64,000 nucleotides of DNA from Udeniomyces pyricola (GCA_039545295.1 BCIK01000002.1:1388108-1452107), one strand, 5' to 3'. Positions 46,517 to 60,042 are shown, numbered from the stretch's first letter. Notes: generated by a model from the letters alone, not told the origin. Program-made: numbers and translations.

Positions 46517-49500
46517 TCGTCTTCCAGCTTCCTCTCTTCTCCTCTGTAGCCTGTTTCCACCCTCTTTTCTCCTTTCTCCCTTTTCTCTTATTGTATAGTG
46601 TAGAGATTCCATCACCGTCTCTCTCCTCCGTCGTGTTATTTTTTTTTTCCCTCAAGAAAATGAAAAGGAGTCTCGTCCTACTATCCATTCACTCTCTCAC
46701 TGTCTTTTTTTTCGTCGTTGCTTCCCTTATCCTCTATTCTTGCTGTCTTTTCATTCATTCTTTCCTTCTCTCTCTCTCTTGTTATGTTTTTCCCATTCAC
46801 TCATTCACTTGCATAGTCTTCTTCATGCGCGTCCCGTGCGCCCCATCATCATATCCCTGTCGTTCTCCTCTCTATGACTCCTATTTGGGTATATACATAT
46901 ATTCTCTCTCTCCTTCCACCGTTCATCTTCCTCGTTGCCTATCCGTCTTCGTATCTCCCTGGTCCCTTTTTTTCTCACTGATCCGCTTTTACTCTGATCC
47001 TTTTTTTTTCCTGTCGTGTCATTTCACTCATCACGCTTCCTCCCTTTTCGGTTCTCAATTGGGTTTCATGAAATGCTCATGCTTTGCCCTGTCCTTTGAT
47101 ACAACTTGTGCTCTTATCTCGTTCGTGATGATGTCGTGTGGCGATTCATTATCAAGGGTCGGACTAGGGCGAGAAGGAGAAGAGGGGCGGGGGGGGGNGG
47201 GNGGGGATTGGAGAGATGCTCCATCGGTTGGTTCATGAGGTTTGGTTTGAGTCCGAGAAGGTCTGTTAGAGAGATGAGAGAGCGCAAGAAATCAGTCGCG
47301 TATGCTTTCGGAGGAAACCGATAGCACGTCGGAAATGCTGGACGCACACGCTCTCTCCCTCTCTTGCGCGCGCGCGCGGGGGCGCCACGGAAGTCATGAC
47401 AAGGTTCGTAACTCCACTAATATAACTTGATTGACATTCGATCGCCGCGCGAGATCGCGCGAGAGATGAGCGAGATGGTTGATTGATGTTTTAACCGTTC
47501 CATTCATCATTTGCCAGATTCTTCTCGATCGTTTTGATTATCCCTTTCACGGCCCGTTGTACGATCTCACGATAGCAGGAGTTGACCGGTGATCACCACA
47601 TGACCATCCATAGGAGGTCAACCCATCATCATGCATCATCAAGATCTAGGACTCCCAAGCTGCATGCATCTGAAGCGTGGAACCTGTCGGTATATATACA
47701 TATATATATGATCGAACCAATGATTTTCTGCGGTGTACTATAGTTCGTACTCATTGGTGAGATGAGATATAACGATACACACTAATGGTCTAGGATCACG
47801 ACGTACGTACGTTCCCATTGCAGAGTTAAGTACGATGCGCGTAATAAGCTGCACGCGACATTATATATACATATATATGCTGAGCACGCATGCATGACGG
47901 GCGTATGCCCGCTTTATGACCGGTTATCCTTCTTGTCGTCATTTCATAGGACATGGATTGAATTATACATGTCTTGTGACGACATCGACCTCGTAGTATT
48001 TAGCAACTCAGTCGAAACTCGAAGTGTATCTTTGGGCTTTAATTGAGGCTTGGAGTCAGCTAGAACTTCTGTCGAGACTTGACTCGGACAAAACGTTTTG
48101 ATGAACGCCGAGAATAGTCAACGATTAGTATACATAGGTCGTAGGTTTGGTCAGTGATGCTTGATAGTCAGTGATAGAGGTTGCAGTTGATCGGTGCGGA
48201 TATGTTAATGGATATGATCATGATGCAAGTCGGTATCGATTGCGTTCTTGGGTTTTTTTTTCTTGAGTTAGCAAAGCAGGTACATATATATTATCGATGA
48301 CTACGTACGGTGAGCATACAAGGGAGGGGGGGGGGGACTTAGCAGGCATGCATGTGAGGGAAGAAGCATAGATCTTGCATGGTACAAAAGAAGAGTAACA
48401 AAACAAACAAATAGGAATAGGAACAGAGATGGACGCGACATGAGATGGAGACGTCGACCTGGAGCAATGTGTCGGGTTTAACCCATATATCGCTCTACAA
48501 TATGGTTGCTCACCTAATGATGATCTTGGAGCGCTGCTAGTCCAAGGAGGTCGGTACAGGGCTTGGTGATGCCTTTGGCGTCACAACACTGATTGGCGGG
48601 GACAGAACACTGTGTGGAGGCGAAGGATGAGAGAGCGAGTGAGCCCGAGTAGTTAGGGATTGACATCGATGGTCAACATCCGTCCCATAGACTGAGTATT
48701 GACGAGTCTTGCAAACACGTGGCCCTATCATGATAGATGTTGTGGATGTGTGTGTGTGTTGTGGGGGGGAGAGGGGGAGGATATGACGCCAGATGTGCGA
48801 TTGATCAGCCCGCCGTAGGGATCGACGGGAAGTGATCTTGGGCCTGGAAAGATTGATGATACATGTCCTCCATCTCATCTAAAAACGAGCTTAGTTATTT
48901 TTGGTGAGTCGGTCATAGTTCTGGTGAGGTTTTGGTACGATTGAAGGTCTGAAGTCGGGCTTTCTTGGTGTGTTGCCTCGATGTGAGGACCTTTGGTTCT
49001 AATGTCCTTCCTACACAGTCGCAAGGAATCCAACCTCTGTTTCCCTGCACGCTCGATCCATCATGATCTTGGTCACTGATTCGAATCCTCTGATGAGATT
49101 TCCACCTAGCCGGATAGGCGAACTTGTTTCTGGCTTGTTGGCGATGGTCGAAAACGCCGTTGGGCCGTATCGGTTATGGGTGACTTGTGCCACTGGGTGC
49201 GAGGTCGGAGTTGAGTTGTAGTCTGGGTGAGATGATCGTTGTCGTTGTCGAGTTGACTGGTGAGGATGGCTGAGAGGATGATGTCGTCAGACAGAGTGAT
49301 GAGCCCCAAGGAGTAATTATGGGTGGAACGAAAGGAGCTGAAGAATGCAAGGTCAAACTTGGCTGCATCTTCCAATCGCCGCCAGCCGTCACGAGTTCAC
49401 TCTACCAAGCCTTCCACGACCTCATCACCCACACCCACATCCTCATATACACACACACGCCCACACTCACTACCACCATCCTCATCCCCATCCCATTACC

Positions 49501-49540
49501 ACCGCTAACCCCTCCTCTAACTCCCCTTCAAACTCACACC
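46517..49540. other. 3-kb gene-poor intergenic region
   Basis: The first about 700 bp are T/C-rich 3' UTR-like sequence. It contains a G-run with two Ns (47188-47204), a (CG)n run at about 47366-47378, and two near-identical AT elements, TATATATACATATATATATG at about 47692 and a similar one at about 47862. Also present are ACGTACGTACGT-type palindromes near 47801, a G-run near 48326 and (GT)n near 48751. The YRA1 leader (about 49400-49540) is CA/CT-rich. No gene or RNA is supported. Confidence 0.55.
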
Positions 49541-52500
49541 ATGGACGTTGATTTGTCTCTCGATGAGCTCGCCGCTCAGGCCAAGCAAGATCAGAAGAAG
49601 ACGCGCGCCCCGCGCAAAGAGCATGGCGACGGTCCCGCTAGGCCTTCTCGTGGCCGAGGAGGTGCCGCTGGGGGCAGGGTCGTCAGTGGAGGCAGGAGGG
49701 ATGAACCCTATGCCGTGAGTGATGCCCGTTTATTGCCCAGCTTCGACCCTTTAACGTACAAAGAACCATCAACATAGCAGCGGGGCGAGGGGCATGGAGA
49801 AACACTCGCACGCATCCTTCCTTTCGATCCCATCTCTTCCTGGCCCACGCATCCTTATCTCGATACCACCCATCATCACGGCCTCACATTTATCAGCCTA
49901 CTTTGGTGCATTCCCAGCCACTCGAGAAAGATCTCAAAAATACGCGTCTTTTGTCCTATACAATACCGTCTCCCTCTCGAACCTTTTGGACCGCCGGTCC
50001 CGATTCGCTTCCCGTTCCTCATACTGACACCTTGCCCTCTGCTTCTTCACCTCCGTCCCTCCAATCTCTTCCGACGCTATCCTTGTGTGGAACGTTCTCG
50101 TACAGCGTCCCCCGCCTGCCTCGACGTCGTCTTCTTGGCAGCACGACATGTACGGTGGTGGTGGACGCCATGCTCGTGCCCCTGGAGGAGGCGGGCGCGT
50201 CGTGTCAGGAGGTGCCTCCCGACCGGACCACCGACCATTCCTCGAGTCAAGCCCCAAGATCCGTGTCGAAAACGTTCACTACGAGATCACCACTGAGCAA
50301 TTGGCGGTACGTCTGTTTCTCGCTGGAATAGATCACGCTTCGGATGTCTTTGTTCGCCTGCAATCAAGAGGCTCAAACACTCATATGTGTTTTTCTTGAT
50401 GCCTTGTCGGCCTATCCATTGTCCTTTTCACTCCATCTTGCATTCATCTTTCATCGAACTGGATGCTTCACATCAAACAGAAAATCTTTTCCCAAGCCGG
50501 AAAGATCATCGACGGTCCTACGCTTCTCGTAAGAACCTAAACCTCTCTCTACCCTCCTACATCCCCTTCTGGCCCCCCTTTTGGCATCACCTGCCATGCG
50601 CTCTCGCAAAAGAAAAGATTGAGAGAAAGACTGGGATACAGAAGCAAACGCGCACCTACTTTCGGCTCAGCTTCAATCTCGATCGAGCTCACCTACGGAC
50701 GATGAGGGGAAAGAGGCAAGGAAGACCAGTCGATCAGCGCGCACCCAAGGGTCACCCGACTAGCCGAACGAACCTCCCTCATCGTTGACTCGCAGACGAT
50801 CGCCTCGGACGGAGAGCAAAAAGTAACAAAGAGTATTCCTCCTTGGAGGAAGAAAAGGCAAAAAAAAAGAGAGATTCCTCCTGCGCATTTGATCGTACAC
50901 ATACGCACGAGCTTTTGCATCATGCACCCAAACCGATAGCTTCGAACAGAAGAAATGACGATTTTCTCGCCTACATTTCACCTTCACTTCCCAGGTAAGT
51001 TTTTTTTTGCTCTCTCTCTCTTTCTCACTCGTTCTGTCTTACCTTTCTTTCGTTGCTATCTCGCCCATTCTGTCGGTGCAACTAAAGGCGACGCACAAGG
51101 TTGCTTCTGGAGGATCATATCATCGAGTAGATTTGAACCCAAACGCTAACTTGCCTCTTCCTCTCCTCTCTTTCGTACTCTTCCTATCCTTGTTCAATCG
51201 GAACTTGCCTTGTGAACGTACTCAGTATGACCGCTCAGGTCGATCGACAGGCACGGCCTTCATCACTTATGCGGCCGAGGCCTCGGCCACGTTGGCCAAG
51301 GAAAAGCTTTCGGGCCAAAAAGCCAACGGTTCGTCGTCTATCTCCTTTTTTTTGAGAAGCCACAAAGACACATGTTCTGGGGCCGCCTCTTCATCTTGGA
51401 TAGCCTCGCTTCCTCCCCTTGGGCTCAGCTTGGGGTTTTCGAACGGAACGCTCATCGCTTCTTTGATCTTTGGTTTGGTTCGTTGGTTATCTAATTAAAG
51501 GCCAACCCATTCAGATTTCGTACCAACGATTGACCCTTCCGAAGCCTGTGGACGCTACTCAGATCAGCAAGTACGCGTCGGATGAGCCTGCTACGGGCAA
51601 GTCGTTGCTCGGCAGGTTGGGTGGTCAAGTGATCAACAAGAAGAGGTGTGTTCTATTTTGTTGTTGTCATCATCTTGGGTCGTTGTTACTGTTGAGTCGT
51701 TCGGTACCTCGTGCGAGACCCGGTTGTTTTGTTTTATCTGTGTTTTTTGGGCGGTTTGGATCGTTGTCACATGCAAACCTAGGATGGCTTATTCTGACCC
51801 ACTTTTTTTTTTTTTTTTTTTCACTCTTCGCCTTTCGCTCGCTGTCTCTTTTTTCCCCATTTACAGCTCGGGTCTTTCGACGCCTACTGGTAATCGCTCA
51901 ACCCCATCTTCCTCGAAGCCTTCGACTCCTCGATCAGCCGAGCGTGCGGAGAGGCCCGCTCGGGGTGTGGGAGGCGGTGGCCGAGGTGGAGGCGCTAGAG
52001 GAGGTGCCAAGGCGGATCGAGGCCCCAAGCGAGGACCGGTCGATCAGGACGCTTTGGATAAAGGTACGGTCTTCGTCTGTTTGAGGAAAGAAGAGGAACA
52101 GGAGAGAATGACTCTGAGGGGTTTGAGTTGAGAGATTCAAAAGAAGAGACTTTCAAACATGTAGGATACTGACACAGCCTATTAAATTGTATCTTCTTTT
52201 GTCTACATGCGTCGTATCATCTTTTTTTTTTCCTCTTCGTCAGAGCTCGAGTCTTTCATGAACACCCCGGCTTCGGCGCCTACCCTTGCTGCCGTTCGTT
52301 CAACTTTTGTTATCCATCCTCCTGCTCTTCCCCCGCTCTTCTCTCTTGCATCCTTCTCCTTCTCACTTGAAACGTGACAATTAGCTAACGTCTCTCTTTC
52401 TTCTTTTCTCTTCCCCTCATGTACATCACGTCCTTGATCCATCTTGCTCGGCTGTCCTCCAATTTTCTCCAAACTATCTACCATTCTCGCCTCAGGCTCC

Positions 52501-52552
52501 TTCCACCGAAACCGGAACGACTGCCGTCGTTGCCGCCGCTATGGAGGAGTAA
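49541..52552 (+). CDS. YRA1: Yra1/ALYREF mRNA export adaptor
   Basis: Eight exons: 49541-49714, 50106-50306, 50481-50528, 51226-51328, 51501-51645, 51867-52063, 52244-52293, 52496-52552; 324 residues. The N-terminal UAP56-binding-type motif is MDVDLSLDELAAQ. RGG-rich segments follow (RGRGGAAGG, GGGGRHARAPGGGG), then an RRM (about 107-190: KIRVENVHYEITTEQLA, FSQAGKI, YDRSGRSTGTAFITYA with the RNP1 block, PIQISYQ). A second Arg/Gly-rich region and a C-terminal ALDKELESFM motif, which is also UAP56-binding in this family, complete it. Known role: TREX subunit linking spliced mRNA to the export receptor in the nucleus. The third intron (50529-51225, 697 nt) is the longest in the gene, and intron-based autoregulation is known for yeast YRA1. 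Confidence 0.93.
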
Positions 52553-53369
52553 ACCTCTGTTGAAGACGACACAAAACAAAACCCCTTTTATATTCGAATT
52601 AAAGAATAGCAACTAAAGCATACACACAAAAAAAAAACATAATCACCGAAAATGTCCCCCTCCCCTTCCCTTTTTCCTCTCTCTTTTTTTGCCCTCGACC
52701 TCCTGTCATCCTGTCTGCTTTGCCTTCCCCTTTCCTCTTTCTTTATACCTTTTTTTACATTTACTTTTTCTTCTTCTTCTCTGGATTTCGGTCCCTCCTT
52801 CTTTTCCCCTTTTCTCTCTTTTTTTCCTTCCTGCTTCATCCTCTTCGATGTGCAATTTCGATTTTTTCCGATTTGATTCGGATCAACTCCTTCTCGCCAA
52901 CATTTTTCCAATCCAATCGATCCTATCCCATCCCATCCCCGTTCTCAATCGCGTCTCTCTCTCTCTCTCTTTCTACTGGTCCTCTGACCATGTTCCGATC
53001 ATATACATGTCTGAGCTCCGATTTCCTCGTGTGCTGATACATATACATATACATATATATATATGTGGTTCATACCAAATGTGGTTCGGATATGCATGGC
53101 ATGCATGCATGGTCAAAGTTTGTGGGGTACTGTACTTTGATCAAAACGTAATTTGTTCTTTCCATCTTCCTTCGATGGATTGCCCACCTTGACCGAGTCT
53201 TCCTTCTTCCCTTTTTCCCTTTTTCCCTTTTTTTTCTTCTTCTACTATATATGAATACGGCGTTGTCGTCGTCAATCAATGAATCAATCATCATCGTCTC
53301 TCTACCTTCCCCCTACCATTCCCCCCTCCCCCCTCTCCCCCCTGCCCTCCTGCTCTCCTAGCCACCTCT
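52553..53369. other. Convergent intergenic region YRA1/VPS3-like
   Basis: 3' UTRs of both genes. T/C-rich 52640-52830, repeated ATACATATACATAT at about 53037-53062, and C-rich 53310-53345. No gene is supported. Confidence 0.6.
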
Positions 53370-53494
53370 TCAACTTCTTCCACCACCCATCTTTCTCCCA
53401 TACTTCTCCAAAAACACCTCGGTCGCACCCGCCGACGCCGACAACGACGATTCCTTTTCCCGACCGAGTTTCCCTTCTTCTTCCTCCTGCTTCA

Positions 53495-53526
<32 letters not shown>

Positions 53527-56500
53527 GTTCCCCCTTTCCTCCTCCTTCTCCTCCTCGGCCTCTTCCGCTCTTCCTGGAGCCCATCATCATCATCATCATC
53601 GACGTGCTGCTTTCCTCCTCCTAAAGTCTCATCTTCTTCTTCTTCTTCTTCTTCTTCTTCTTCGTCGTCGTCGTCGTCGTCGTCGTCGTCTTCCCGTCCT
53701 TCGATCTCGCTCCCGGATCCATCCTCCACATCGTCCAATCCCGAAGCCGACGAGGAGGACGAGGAGGACGATGTGGTCATTTGGATGAACGGCTCGTATT
53801 CGTTCGTCGTCCTCAACGCGAGGTCCGAGACGGCCAAATTGTCAGCGGCCGAGAGGGCTTTAAGAACTACGAAAAAAAAAAAAAAAAGCGAGGGGAAGAG
53901 GAAAGGAAGGGAAGGAGTAAAGGGAGCAGAGAGAGAATGGTAAAAGGAAGAGGGGGGGGGGGNGGGGGGAAGGTGGAGTGTCAGCTTTTCTCCTCTCTCG
54001 ATAAAAGACAAAGGATTCTAAGAATCGAACCGGACTTCCAGAGCTAGAACAAGAAAGAAAAGAAAAGAAAAGAAAAAATAAAGAATAAAACGGCTCTCTT
54101 TCCCTTCCTTCTCCCCCTCTCCCTCCCCCTCCCCGCCTTTTGTGTGTGTGTGTGTATGTATATACTTACTTTGACCTTCATGTTTGTGATGAAGGCTTCT
54201 CCTGATGGAGCGAGTCAAAAACGACCCGATGGAGCCTTCGAGCGCCCATTCGTCCGGGATGAGGTCCAGCACCTTTTTTTGTCATGGGCGGATCGAAGCA
54301 CGATGCGTTCGCAGAGGGAGGGGTGTGGAGGTCGATGATGAATGTATAGTTGAGAAGAAGGGTGTGTCGTCGACCGAAAGAGCGAGAGGGAAGGATGAAG
54401 GAAAGAAGGAAAGATGGAGGCGGATTTTTGGGGTTTCAGCACATCAAATCGAGTCAGAAAGAGAAAAGAAACAGGAAAGAAAAAAAAATGAACGAGAAAA
54501 AAAAACCCCAAGGAGAGACAACTTGACTTACGTCGGCTACGTCGAGATGGATCGCTTGGTCGTTCAGGAGCTGGGACGTTCGTTGAGCTGTGGCAAGGCT
54601 GGGTGAATGGAAGGAAAGAGCAGAGGTGGGCAGGACATGAAGATGAAATCCAAGAATGTGTCAGCCCGGTAGGTTTCTTGCTTGAATTCATCGTCGGATA
54701 CGGAAGAGCATAGGAGAAGAGTCAAGTAAAGAAAGCAAATGGCAACCGGCGACCGCGTCCTCTTCAAACCAAAAGGAAAACAGATAAGGAAAAAAAAGTT
54801 ATAGATAGGAATAAATGAACAAACTGAGAAAGTTTTGAACGTACCCTTCTCCCTGTCCCAGATAAATCCTCACCAACTCCATCAAGAGCACCTTTCTCGT
54901 CTCCTTTGATACCGTCATCCGTCGTTTCGTCGCTCCAATACCTCCGAGTTCTGCCCACGGTCCCAGCTGAAGCGACATGGCGAGGGTTCGACCGAGATGG
55001 GTTGGGATGAGTTCTCCGCCTTGGGTGCAGTAGGCCTCGGAGGTTAGAGGGTCTCGGAGGGAGAGCGCGAGGAGACGAAGGGCTTGGGAGTGGTGTGAGA
55101 GCTATTAGAAATCCACCAGAGAAGGAGGGAAAGGGAAGCGAGAAGATGGAAGAATTGCGGTTAGTAAATATGGATCAATCAACGGGTTCCGTCTATCCTC
55201 GGTACTGATATACAATCAATCAAAACAACACAATCAAGGAGTTCCGACCTGAAAAAGGAGAAAAAGAGGAAGACGCAGAAGAAAGAAGAGGAAAAAGAAA
55301 AGAGAGGAAAAGCAACAGAACCCGTACTTTTCCAAATACGATCGCTTTCTCCAACGCCAAGATCGCGTCCAACCCCCAACCTTTTTCTTCTTCCGACAAG
55401 CCTTCTTCCAACCTTGAGCGAACGGCCTCGAGGTCGTAACGGGTCGAGCCTTGGAGGAAGAGGATGGTCTTAAACCGGAGACGCTTCGAGGGAGAGTCTG
55501 GCAGATGGGTCGAGAGGTAGGAGAGGAAGGAGGTCGAGGGAGGAGAGAGGGATTGATAGGTCGAGGCTGATCGAAGTAAGGTGAAAAGACAAGAAAGAAG
55601 AGGGGGTGAGGGAGAGAGAAGAAAGTTGGGATTGATTTCAGTAAACATATCGATATCCATCGAGGATCAGTACGACCCATGAGCGAGCAAAGTGACAAAA
55701 GGAGACATCTAACGGAACCGTGAAGGAACACGAAAAGAAGCCAGTTGTATCATGGGAAAAAAAGAGACTTGGGTGGACCTAAAACCACCCTGATTTTTGT
55801 TTCGTACGAACCTGCGAGGGAGAATTGTGTTCGAGTCGACTCGTCCTGGAGGGCATCCGAGAGAAGCGTCAGGTATCGAGACACAAGCGCATCGTGAAGA
55901 TCTTGATCCTGTCAGATGCAAGCCCCCGTCAACGCGAGAAAAACAGAAGAATAAGAAGAAGACGACAAATAGCCCCAAGAGCAAGGCGGGACAAGGGTAA
56001 GTCAAGCCGTGGGTGCGAAATGGATCCCAGATAAGCCGGATCAACGATCGAACCCCTTCTTTCTACCACCGACGCCAAGGACGATGAGGAAAAAGTGACG
56101 AACGAGGGATTTTTTGATGACGACAACATGCTCGAGGTATTCGTCCCCGGCTCGATCGTCAAGTGACCGAAGCTCGTCGATGAGATCCGCATGGTCAAAC
56201 TCGAGACCGGAGTGAATGAACAACTGGAACCAAAACAAGCAGATAGGGTGTGTAAGAGAGAGGTGAGAAGAAAACAGCAAGGATAGCCCCCTCTCCCTCT
56301 CCCCAAAAGGAACAAAGAAGAAGAGAAGCACGAACCTGCAAGCCTCTCTCCCAATCCCTCTTGACGACCCAAAGCCCGTACTTGCGCACGAGCGGGACAA
56401 CGTCCCCATCGCATGCGGCCAAGATGGACAGGATCTCCTCCATGGGATCCCGCAGAACGTCTGAATCGGATTTCGTTCCTTCCACCAGACTTGTGCGTGA

Positions 56501-59500
56501 CCGTACGTATGCGATTTTAAGGAGGATGAAGTAGGGAAGGGAGGAATAGTATCGTCGGAGGATAGAAAAAGGAAGAAAATGTATCGAAAAAAAAGCATCA
56601 GCGAAACTGTCTCGAGTCGTTCTTCTCTCATCGGTTCCTTAAGCGCCCCCCCCCCCCCCCCCCCCGTTGCTCCTTCACCTTTTTTTCTCTTCTCATTCTT
56701 CTTCCAAATTTCAAACTCACTCCACAAAGACCTCTAGCGCCTCCTCTATCTCCCCCTGAGTTCTCCTCAACCTTCCGAGGGCGAACCACCGCTGATGCTT
56801 CTCGAGCGCGTCGCGGACGAGCCCGAGGTGGGCAAAGTGGCAATCGGATTCGAGAAGTGAAACGAGAGATGTCGTCGTACCAGATTCGGAGAGGAGAATC
56901 ACCAGAGATGTATCGACGACCTGTATGTACGTGTATGCGAGGCAGGAGAAGAATGGGAACGTGGGAGATGATCCAGTAGGTTAAAGAGAGACAGAGCAGT
57001 GATGAAAGGGGTGTTGTGAAAGTCGATCAGAGACATTCCTTCGCGTGTGAACCAAGGCCTATCTGAGTTCATCAAGGCTATTACGACGATGGTATCTTTG
57101 CCTATGAGTACCAGCCGATCTGAAACCCAAACAGCGAAGAACAAAAGGAGAAAACGAGAAAGAACGAAAAGAGAGGACGAACCCTATCGATAACCTCATC
57201 CTTTCTCGACCTCTTATGTCCCACTCCCTTTGCCCCATTCCCACCTTGACTCTTCGTCTTTGCTCCTCCGCCTCCTCTTCTTTTCCTCCCCGCACGTTCG
57301 CGTTCCAGAATGGTCTTCATCATATCCTTTGCCTGCTCGAGGAGAAGTGCGACCGTGAACGAGGAGGTAGGAGGTGAGGTCGAAGCGACGTCGGACTCGA
57401 TGTGAGGAGAGTAATTGCGTCTCAACATGTCTTGGACTGGGTTGGTCCGAAAGGAAGACGAGGAGAAGCAAAGGGAACGATGAACGCAAGGTGGGAATGA
57501 GAAGTTGGAGGAGATGAAGAGAAAGACGATCTTAGTCGACTAGTCCACGATGATGTGAAGAGTTCCAAGACAACTTTCTGGGAGAAGCTCTTTGGTGTGA
57601 GACAGACGCCCTCCCCCCCTCTCCCCCCTCTCCTACAGAGTCAAGAGAAGAAACGAAGAAGAAGAAGAAGAAAATACAGTATTTGACTTACTGATCTCTT
57701 CGATATCCCACAGTCTCTCCCACTCCTCTCTCACCCCCTCAACAACCTCGACTTCAACCTTTTCTCTATATCTTTCACCCTCTCCATCTTCCTCATCTTC
57801 CTCTTCCAACTTCAATACACCTCTCAACTCCCCAAACAACCTCGCCACCAACCTCACGTCCCCTCCAGAATCCCCCCAGATCTCGGCCGATTCCTGACCG
57901 AATCTGGCCTCCCTCAGCGCGCGAAGAAAGACCTTTTCGTGAACGAACGCGAGGGAGGTCGGATCGGGTTGACCGGTCGACAAAGACGTAGAGGTGGGCG
58001 TGGTCGAGGAGATGGTCGCAGACGAAAGGAAGAGCGGGGCGAGGGCGTCGGAGAGAGCCGAAGAGGATGAAGAGAGGGATTGAAGAGCTAGCGTCAGCGG
58101 GGACGTTGGAGTAATCGCGTGGATCGACGAAGGCGAGGTCAAGAGCACATGCGAGCGTTCCGATGAAATGAGTGTCGACGCCAAGTTGGATCGATATGAT
58201 GAAGATGATGTTCGGGTGGAGTTGTATGATCTTCGAGGGGATGAAGGTGGGGTCAGACCGGATCCAGAAGGAGGGTCGGCGAATGAGACGAGAGGGGCAG
58301 GGGTAGGCGTGGTTGTTGGATCGAGGAGGACCGACGCAGTGCCGTCGAGCAAGCTAGTTGGCTGAGTCTCGAACAAGCTCGAGGTGGACCCTTGAGTAGG
58401 TGTTGGAGGTGGGGTCGGTGGCGAGAGAGGGATCATGACTTTACGAAGCAATTCATCGCGCTGAGTCGCAGGGACGAGGAAACCCGTTGGCGAGCGCGAG
58501 AGGGAGCGAGCATCGACATCCAGGGGCAACGCAATCGTCTGAATGAGCTCGAGCGGTTCCAGTGAGTGGACTTGAATCGTCTGATTCTTCAGGAGCGAGA
58601 CGATATAAGGTGGGTCGATGACGATACTCCTCGGATGGCTCGCCCATTCAATCATGCCTCTCTCCTGAGGATCCCCATCGCCGTTGATAAAGATACCCAT
58701 CGTCGTTCCCTCGTTACTTGTGCAGCTCGTGATGAGGAATTCGTTCTCTTGAACGACGGCAATGTTGGGTCGAGGCTGGAACGTCCGTTCGTCGGGAGGC
58801 ACTTGTGCAACCGGTAGCATTTGGTAGAGCGAGTCGTCGTTGAGCGAGACGACTGAGTTGAGATCATGGTCGGCGATGCAGAGTGATGGCGAAAAGTATT
58901 TCGCTACTAACGGGGGCGAGGAGAGAGGTACATCCTATACGAGTTCGGAGAGAACGAAATGGGGTCAGTCAAGACGAGGGAGTGAATGGTGGATCACATG
59001 AAGGCTACGCTCAAGGCGTGATTTGACCCCCACCCACCTTGATGTGAAACAGTCTTCCTCCCAGCCTGTAGATGGTGATGTTCTTTCTTTTGATAACGCA
59101 AATTCCCACATCATCTCCTCCCTCGGGCATATAGGCGTCGTGACCTTCGTCGATAGCGACGGCAACGACGCCCCGGATCGGCGTGATGAGCGCCGGGGGG
59201 ATAGGGTCGAGCGAAGGTAACGTCAAGAAATGGAGCGTTGATTCTGACAGATCATAGAAGGGAATCGTATTAGGATGGAATCTTTGAGCGGAGGTTCAGG
59301 TGCCTATGGATGGCAACAGTCGCTCACCTGAATGGATAAGGCACTTGGAGATGGAAGGTAAGAGATAGATGCGATCGACTGCTTTCCGTGGAAACAAGGT
59401 ATGGCGGTGCCGCAGAATGTATGGATCCTAGACGATTGGCCATGAATCCGTTCGAAGCAAGTCAGTACGCGAGTGGTTAGCGGAAAGGACGATACGCGTC

Positions 59501-60042
59501 GTTGGAAACGAGGGCGACGTCGCGTGAGGAAAGGGTGAGAGCGAGAGAGAAACGCAGCCACGAACGGAACTCGTCGCCGTGGGATCAAACGTATACCAGA
59601 GAACCTGACCGTCGGATGTGCCGACGTAGAGGTTGTCACCTAAACCAAATGTAGGGGGTGTCAATGCAAGAGTCTGGGTGCTGACACGGCTCAAAGCAGA
59701 TGGGATTTTGGTGAGGATGGACGAACCGTAGGCCTCGACCCATCGACAGCGAACCTTTTTCTCCGGCTTTGGTTCACTGCTGGCGCCGACTGTTGGACCA
59801 TTCGAGCTGTCACCTTGAGAAGATGAGGCAGATCCGGTCGGTAGGAGGCCCAAGAGGCCGGATTGGCGGCTGGCGTTGTTGATGAAGGAAGCGGCGGCAG
59901 TGGAAGCGGCGTTGGTGATGATGGAGTGTCGGTTGGGCTGCTGCGTGGGGGATGGGAGGTGTTCGGGAAGGGAGAGCCATGAGGAGACATCTCTCAGGAG
60001 GGATGATAGCTGGAGGGGAGGTGGTGGAGCGTGTGGGTCCAT
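53370..60042 (-). CDS. VPS3: Vps3/TGFBRAP1-like CORVET tethering subunit (Vps39 superfamily)
   Basis: Fourteen exons from 60042: 60042-59566, 59427-59328, 59243-59038, 58934-57692, 57436-57183, 56920-56721, 56489-56336, 56223-56104, 55908-55812, 55566-55328, 55101-54845, 54598-54532, 54272-54170, 53866-53370; 1337 residues. The N-terminal CNH beta-propeller has LYVGTSDGQVLWYTF, VDRIYLLPSISKCLIHS, MGIFINGDGDP and NQTIQVHSLEPLELIQTI. Helical repeats follow (VVDTSLVILLSES, FALGRLRRTQGEIEEALEVF), then SALRLL-like QALRLLALSLRD with AYCTQGGELIP, QLLNDQAIHLDVAD and IRRSLHHKHEGQ. Known role: CORVET brings Rab5-positive endosomes together. The GIF-N-G-D block favours Vps3/TGFBRAP1 over Vps39. The C-terminus ends in Asp/Glu and basic repeat tracts with no zinc-binding cysteines. 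Confidence 0.8.
53495..53692 (+). repeat. Trinucleotide repeats encoding acidic tracts of VPS3-like C-terminus
   Basis: TCG/TCA repeats near 53495-53526, CAT repeats near 53582-53600, and TTC then GTC repeats at about 53632-53692. On the coding strand they give Met/Thr-rich, poly-Asp and poly-Glu runs in the last exon. Length polymorphism is likely. Confidence 0.8.

Noticed and set aside
46513..47238. 241-codon plus-strand frame after the basic-protein gene
   Set aside because: T/C-rich 3' UTR-like sequence giving Ser/Phe/Leu runs; it overlaps the true stop, runs into Ns and has no domain.
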